Assembly: GCA_964500805.1 (NCBI GenBank)
Contig: CAZCQH010000028.1
Span: forward strand, 1 to 64,000
Direction: 5' to 3'
Source of the DNA: Ga0077555 sp964500805
Lineage (GTDB): Bacteria > Pseudomonadota > Alphaproteobacteria > Rhizobiales > Hyphomicrobiaceae
DNA: 64,000 nt
Shown here: piece by piece, positions 60,718-64,000 of the stretch
How the letters are laid out: each line of letters begins with the position of its first letter
Position numbering within the stretch: position 1 is the stretch's first letter
Made by a program: the position numbers and the translations under genes
The notes under the pieces: model-generated
What the model was told of the DNA's origin: nothing
Database searches by the model: none
What the model saw: the letters and a program-made list of their open reading frames with translations, nothing else

Positions 60718-62235
60718 TTAGAACTGGTAGTAAAGGAACGCGGTGCCAGAGCCGATCGAGCCGAGTGCGATGCACAGCATCAGACCAATGGCGATCGCGC
60801 TTGCCGTGACGGGGTTCCAGGCCAGCAGGCCAGCCTCGCGCGCCGCGCCTGCGCCAGCGTTCTCTACGCTGACTTCGAAGCGGTGCAGGATCTCTTGAGT
60901 ATTCGGCATCAGCATCACGATGGAGCCGAGCACGACGACGGCAGCGAGTGCCGTGCGGACATCGAAGGCGAGAACGTCGGGTCCAGGCAGGCCATGTGTC
61001 CAGAAACCGAACGACCACATGGTGCCGAGTATCTTTGCGGCCGACGTCAGATCAGGCGAGCGGAATACGACGAGCGCGCTCACCACGACTGACATCGTCA
61101 ACAGCCAGCCAACTGCAGGCGGCAGAGGCACGGTCCGCCAGCGACTCCAGCCGAGATAGGCGGCGATGGCGATGCCGTGGATGAGACCGTAGACGACAAA
61201 GGTCCAGCCGGAGCCGTGCCAGATTCCGGCTATGAGGAATGTGGTCAACGCCGGGATCGCAGCCGTGCGGGCAAATCGAGACAGGCCCGACTGCTCCTTG
61301 CCCTGCATGCGGCGCATGCCGCGCACCGCCATGGGCGTATAGATGTACGCCGTGAAGAAGCGCGTCATCGTGATGTGCCAGCGGCGCCAGAATTCCGAGA
61401 TGTCGGTCGCCCTGAAGGGCGAGCTGAAATTCAAGGGTAGACGGATGCCGAAAATGCAGCCGAGCCCAATGGCCATGTCGGAATAGCCAGAGAAGTCGAA
61501 ATAGAGCTGCAGGGCGTAGCAGATGGCGCCGAGCCAGGCGACGACCGCGCCAAACCCCTGACCGCCGGTTGACGCGGAAAAGACAAGGTCAGCGTATGGA
61601 GCAAGCTGGTCAGCGAAAACCACCTTCTTGAAGAGCCCCATGGAAAACATGGTGAGGCCAGCGGCGAGCGTGGCGGGATTGAAGGCGTGGTCGCGGCGAT
61701 CCTTCAGCTGAGCGAACATCTCCTGCTGCTGGACGAGCGGGCCGGCTGTCACGCACGGGAAGAACGTCGCGAACAGAACATAGCGAGCAAAGCCAGGCGA
61801 CTCGACGCGACCGGCGTAGGCTTCAATCAGGTAGCCAATCTGAATGAAGGTGTAGAAGGAGGCGCCGATCGGCACGATCAGATCGATGTGCGTGAAGCCC
61901 GCGCCACCGATGTTGACAATGTCGATGAAAAAGTTGGCGTACTTCATGTAACCGAGCGCCAACAGATTGAGCGTGATCGCGGTGATCAGCACGCAGCTTG
62001 CCAGACGCGGCCGTGAGCGGCTGGTGAGCAGGAACTGACCCGCCGTGAAGTTGCAGCACACCGAGGTGAGCAAGATACCGAGGAGCAGCACGCTCCACTG
62101 CGCATAGAAGGCCAGGGAGGCGGCGGTGAGGAAACCGAACGCAGCTGTCCAACCGCCGAGGCGGTAGGCAAGCAGGAATCCGGCATAGCAAAGCGGCAAG
62201 GCGCCGAGGATGAATTGATAGGAGTGGAATGCCAT
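60718..62235 (-). CDS. MBOAT-family O-acyltransferase (AlgI/DltB-like)
   Basis: 505 residues, about 10-12 transmembrane helices. MBOAT core: FYTFIQIGYLIEAY, FFPCVTAGPLVQ, LYFDFSGYSDMAIGLG, FWRRWHITM (His287) and the catalytic His region GIWHGSGWTFVVYGLIHG (His340, His353). The C-terminus ends FLYYQF, like the Tyr-containing C-terminal motif of DltX and of other envelope MBOATs that is thought to carry the acyl group. Moves an acyl group across the membrane. Together with the carrier and ligase genes it parallels DltB. It starts 12 bp after the SGNH gene stop. Confidence 0.9.
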   Translation of the reverse strand: MAFHSYQFILGALPLCYAGFLLAYRLGGWTAAFGFLTAASLAFYAQWSVLLLGILLTSVCCNFTAGQFLLTSRSRPRLASCVLITAITLNLLALGYMKYANFFIDIVNIGGAGFTHIDLIVPIGASFYTFIQIGYLIEAYAGRVESPGFARYVLFATFFPCVTAGPLVQQQEMFAQLKDRRDHAFNPATLAAGLTMFSMGLFKKVVFADQLAPYADLVFSASTGGQGFGAVVAWLGAICYALQLYFDFSGYSDMAIGLGCIFGIRLPLNFSSPFRATDISEFWRRWHITMTRFFTAYIYTPMAVRGMRRMQGKEQSGLSRFARTAAIPALTTFLIAGIWHGSGWTFVVYGLIHGIAIAAYLGWSRWRTVPLPPAVGWLLTMSVVVSALVVFRSPDLTSAAKILGTMWSFGFWTHGLPGPDVLAFDVRTALAAVVVLGSIVMLMPNTQEILHRFEVSVENAGAGAAREAGLLAWNPVTASAIAIGLMLCIALGSIGSGTAFLYYQF

Positions 62236-62247
62236 GGTTGTTCCCCA

Positions 62248-64000
62248 TCAATTCGTTTTGCCAGCTGGCACGTTCTGCACGACGACGAAGCGTCTTACGG
62301 GATCGCCGGGCCAGCCTCGCTCGATGACGACGGTTTTGATCACGCGGCGCGCTGATGCCCTGGCCGTGGTTCGGTGCGTATCCCGGGCTGTCGTCGGCTT
62401 CGGGGGCGACGGCGTTCGTTCCGTGACAGTGCTTGGACGTGTCTCCGTCTCATGGAGCGGCTTGCTGCGTTGCCGGTCATCAGAGGGCGCGCTCGCGATG
62501 ACGGACGCCATCGGCTTGCTGCCTTCACCGCCAAGGTTATCCCTTGCGCTCGCTTTTCGTGCGTTGGCCAAAATGGCCGCCTGCTGCAATGCCAAGTCGT
62601 CTGCTTTGCCAGATAATGGCAGCGTGAGACCGGCAGCGCCCAGCTCGCGCGACGGCGAAGCAGCGACGTGCGGCTGCACCTGATCCTCTCGCGCCGCTGT
62701 CATGGCGTTGGCGTTCTTCAGGATTGCGAGCTGCTGCAGCGCGAGATCGTCGGTCTTCGCAGCTGCATTCGCTGTTGAAGGTGCACGCTCGATTTTGACC
62801 GAAGCAGCTTTCGGAGCATCCAGGGCGGCCGCCTGCGCGATCACCAGCTTGGGTGCGTCTCCAGCGGGGGCGGACGCGGCGACAATGGTCGCGCGCTGCG
62901 GAGGTGTGCCAAAGTCGAACTTGAAGCCGGTGCCTGCAACAACCTGGGGTGCTTCAGGCTTGGCATCCGGACGCATGATCTGATGCATGATCCGCCCGAG
63001 GCAATCGGAGTTGGCGTGCTCCGCGTCGATATACATCGAGGCATCGCAGCCAATATCGGCCGGGTCGAACGATCCGACGGTGCGCAGTCCGTGCTTCTCC
63101 GCGAGGCGCTTGGCCAGATTCTTGACGCGCTCCAGTCCGGCCATGTACGGCGCCTTGCGAACCCGTTCGAAATAATCGGGATTGAACGGCGGATGGGCAA
63201 AGATCACCTCGACACCGCGCGATTTCAGATCGATGAGCAGCGCCTCGATCGCCTCGACGCCCTTGGGATCGATCTGAGGCGGCGCACCGGCGTTGACATT
63301 GGCGAAAGCAACCGAGAGAGCATTCGTCCGCTTCTGGGTGAAAAGCGCACGATGCTCGCGTGACCAGATGATCGAGCCGTCCGGCAGCAAGGTATCAAGC
63401 GTCTTCAAGTAGCGCGATGACGTGGCGTGAGGATGCTCTTCCGCATTGAACCAGCGGGTCACGTTCTCGAACAGCATCGGCACCGAAACGATTTCCCGCC
63501 AACGCGCGACAGGGAGCGTCTCGATGATGCCCTGCTCCTTCAGACCCAGCCTCTTGGCCATCGCCCGGTAGTAGGGAACCCCGGGGAGCCACAGGTGATC
63601 TTTTCGTTTTTCGACAGGCGTGAAGAGATTGTCGCGTATCGAGATGACCATCCGCTTCGGCAGCTTGTCGTGACGGATGAACATCTCCGCCATGCCAAGC
63701 ATGTCCTCCCAGTAATCACGGTGGACATGGGCGTTGTACGCATTGATCCCGGGCAGGAGATCCATATGGGCTTCCTGCCAGTGACTCGCCCCCAAGATCG
63801 CCAGCTCGGGAGCTACCGGCATGCGTGCAATGTGCGCATCACGAATTTCACGGATGTTCACGTTGAGATCGAAGACGGCATAGTTCTGTCCGGCAGCCAA
63901 AGCCTCGGCGATCTCGACCGGACCGGACTTGCTGTACATCTCAGGTGCAAATTGACGGTTCGCCACCGAAAGCCCGAGAGCGCCTGTCGCTGCCGTCAGC
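62248..64000 (-). CDS. SGNH-hydrolase/DltD-like membrane-anchored protein (partial, N-terminus outside the window)
   Basis: The frame stays open to the right edge with no stop; upstream of the GTG at 63966 it reads LTAATGALGLS, hydrophobic and apt for a membrane anchor, so the true start is outside. SGNH-type elements: the serine in LAILGASHWQEAH (Ser codon at 63784-63786), an internal segment PKRMVISIRDNLFTP, and a DxxH pair in YIDAEHANSDC. The ~340-residue catalytic part is followed by a 230-residue low-complexity tail rich in Ala, Pro and Thr, with a repeated segment DDLALQQ(L/A)AIL(K/A)NA seen twice. Parallel to DltD, which completes D-alanylation outside the membrane. Confidence 0.75.
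   Translation of the reverse strand, partial: LTAATGALGLSVANRQFAPEMYSKSGPVEIAEALAAGQNYAVFDLNVNIREIRDAHIARMPVAPELAILGASHWQEAHMDLLPGINAYNAHVHRDYWEDMLGMAEMFIRHDKLPKRMVISIRDNLFTPVEKRKDHLWLPGVPYYRAMAKRLGLKEQGIIETLPVARWREIVSVPMLFENVTRWFNAEEHPHATSSRYLKTLDTLLPDGSIIWSREHRALFTQKRTNALSVAFANVNAGAPPQIDPKGVEAIEALLIDLKSRGVEVIFAHPPFNPDYFERVRKAPYMAGLERVKNLAKRLAEKHGLRTVGSFDPADIGCDASMYIDAEHANSDCLGRIMHQIMRPDAKPEAPQVVAGTGFKFDFGTPPQRATIVAASAPAGDAPKLVIAQAAALDAPKAASVKIERAPSTANAAAKTDDLALQQLAILKNANAMTAAREDQVQPHVAASPSRELGAAGLTLPLSGKADDLALQQAAILANARKASARDNLGGEGSKPMASVIASAPSDDRQRSKPLHETETRPSTVTERTPSPPKPTTARDTHRTTARASARRVIKTVVIERGWPGDPVRRFVVVQNVPAGKTN

Noticed and set aside
1..64000. tRNA or rRNA genes
   Set aside because: No cloverleaf with a T-loop signature or rRNA-like conserved segment was found on reading the intergenic gaps; a covariance search would be needed for certainty.

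Overview
The window looks like a chromosomal segment of a GC-rich alphaproteobacterium, most likely of the order Hyphomicrobiales (Rhizobiales). The evidence is gene content and order: hisE-coaA, rdgB-hemW, glnD, a hemC-hemD-mic60-hemY operon, and many CoA-transferase, SDR and solute-binding-protein genes typical of soil or freshwater members. A perfect 16-bp parS site (TGTTTCACGTGAAACA, 16456-16471) suggests a position fairly near the chromosome origin. No rRNA, tRNA, CRISPR array, transposase or phage gene was seen.

Layout. 0-5 kb: start of a molybdenum hydroxylase large subunit (-), then a ketopantoate-reductase-like gene, a CitE/HpcH-type lyase and a membrane sulfatase/LTA-synthase-like gene (+). 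5-8 kb: an inverted-repeat element, then HDAC-like, hisE and coaA (-) and a Cys-rich secreted protein (-). 8-16 kb: cupin, RraA-like, PPC/DUF296, a UdgX-type DNA glycosylase, enoyl-CoA hydratase, zinc-type dehydrogenase, rdgB, a toxin-antitoxin pair whose toxin overlaps hemW, and a glyoxalase-fold protein. 16-21.6 kb: parS, then aromatic catabolism (Rieske oxygenase, pcaHG, luciferase-like monooxygenase, amidohydrolase). 21.6-31.4 kb: glnD, a small membrane protein, an SDR, and hemC-hemD-mic60-hemY. 31.4-37.2 kb: two CaiB/BaiF CoA-transferases, an SDR, an NMT1-like protein, and a ferredoxin-P450 pair. 37.2-56.3 kb: nested inverted repeats, SMP-30, an MFS exporter, HdrC/HdrB-like Fe-S proteins, several solute-binding proteins without permeases, a hydroxyacid dehydrogenase, an AMP ligase, a DECR-like SDR, GST, hydrolase, Nudix, enoyl-CoA hydratase and an enolase-superfamily gene. 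56.3-64 kb (all -): a two-component pair and, upstream of it, a four-gene Dlt-like cassette.

The most interesting system is at 59.2-64.0 kb. In transcription order it has a membrane-anchored SGNH/DltD-like protein (runs off the window), an AlgI/DltB-like MBOAT acyltransferase, a class II aminoacyl-tRNA-synthetase-like amino acid:[carrier protein] ligase, and an 85-residue carrier protein with a DSL phosphopantetheine site. This is the logic of the Gram-positive Dlt pathway (activate, carry, transfer across the membrane, esterify an envelope polymer), but the NRPS-type DltA is replaced by a tRNA-synthetase paralog. I infer that it puts amino-acid esters on an extracytoplasmic polymer; the substrate and acceptor cannot be read from the sequence.

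Intergenic DNA carries several dispersed repeat families: a 154-bp repeat in two copies (16.2 and 42.35 kb), a long inverted-repeat element in two copies (5.1 and 37.2 kb, the second interrupted by another element with perfect 14-bp inverted ends), GGGGTCAGACCCC-type palindromes, and TGCCTGGC hairpins.
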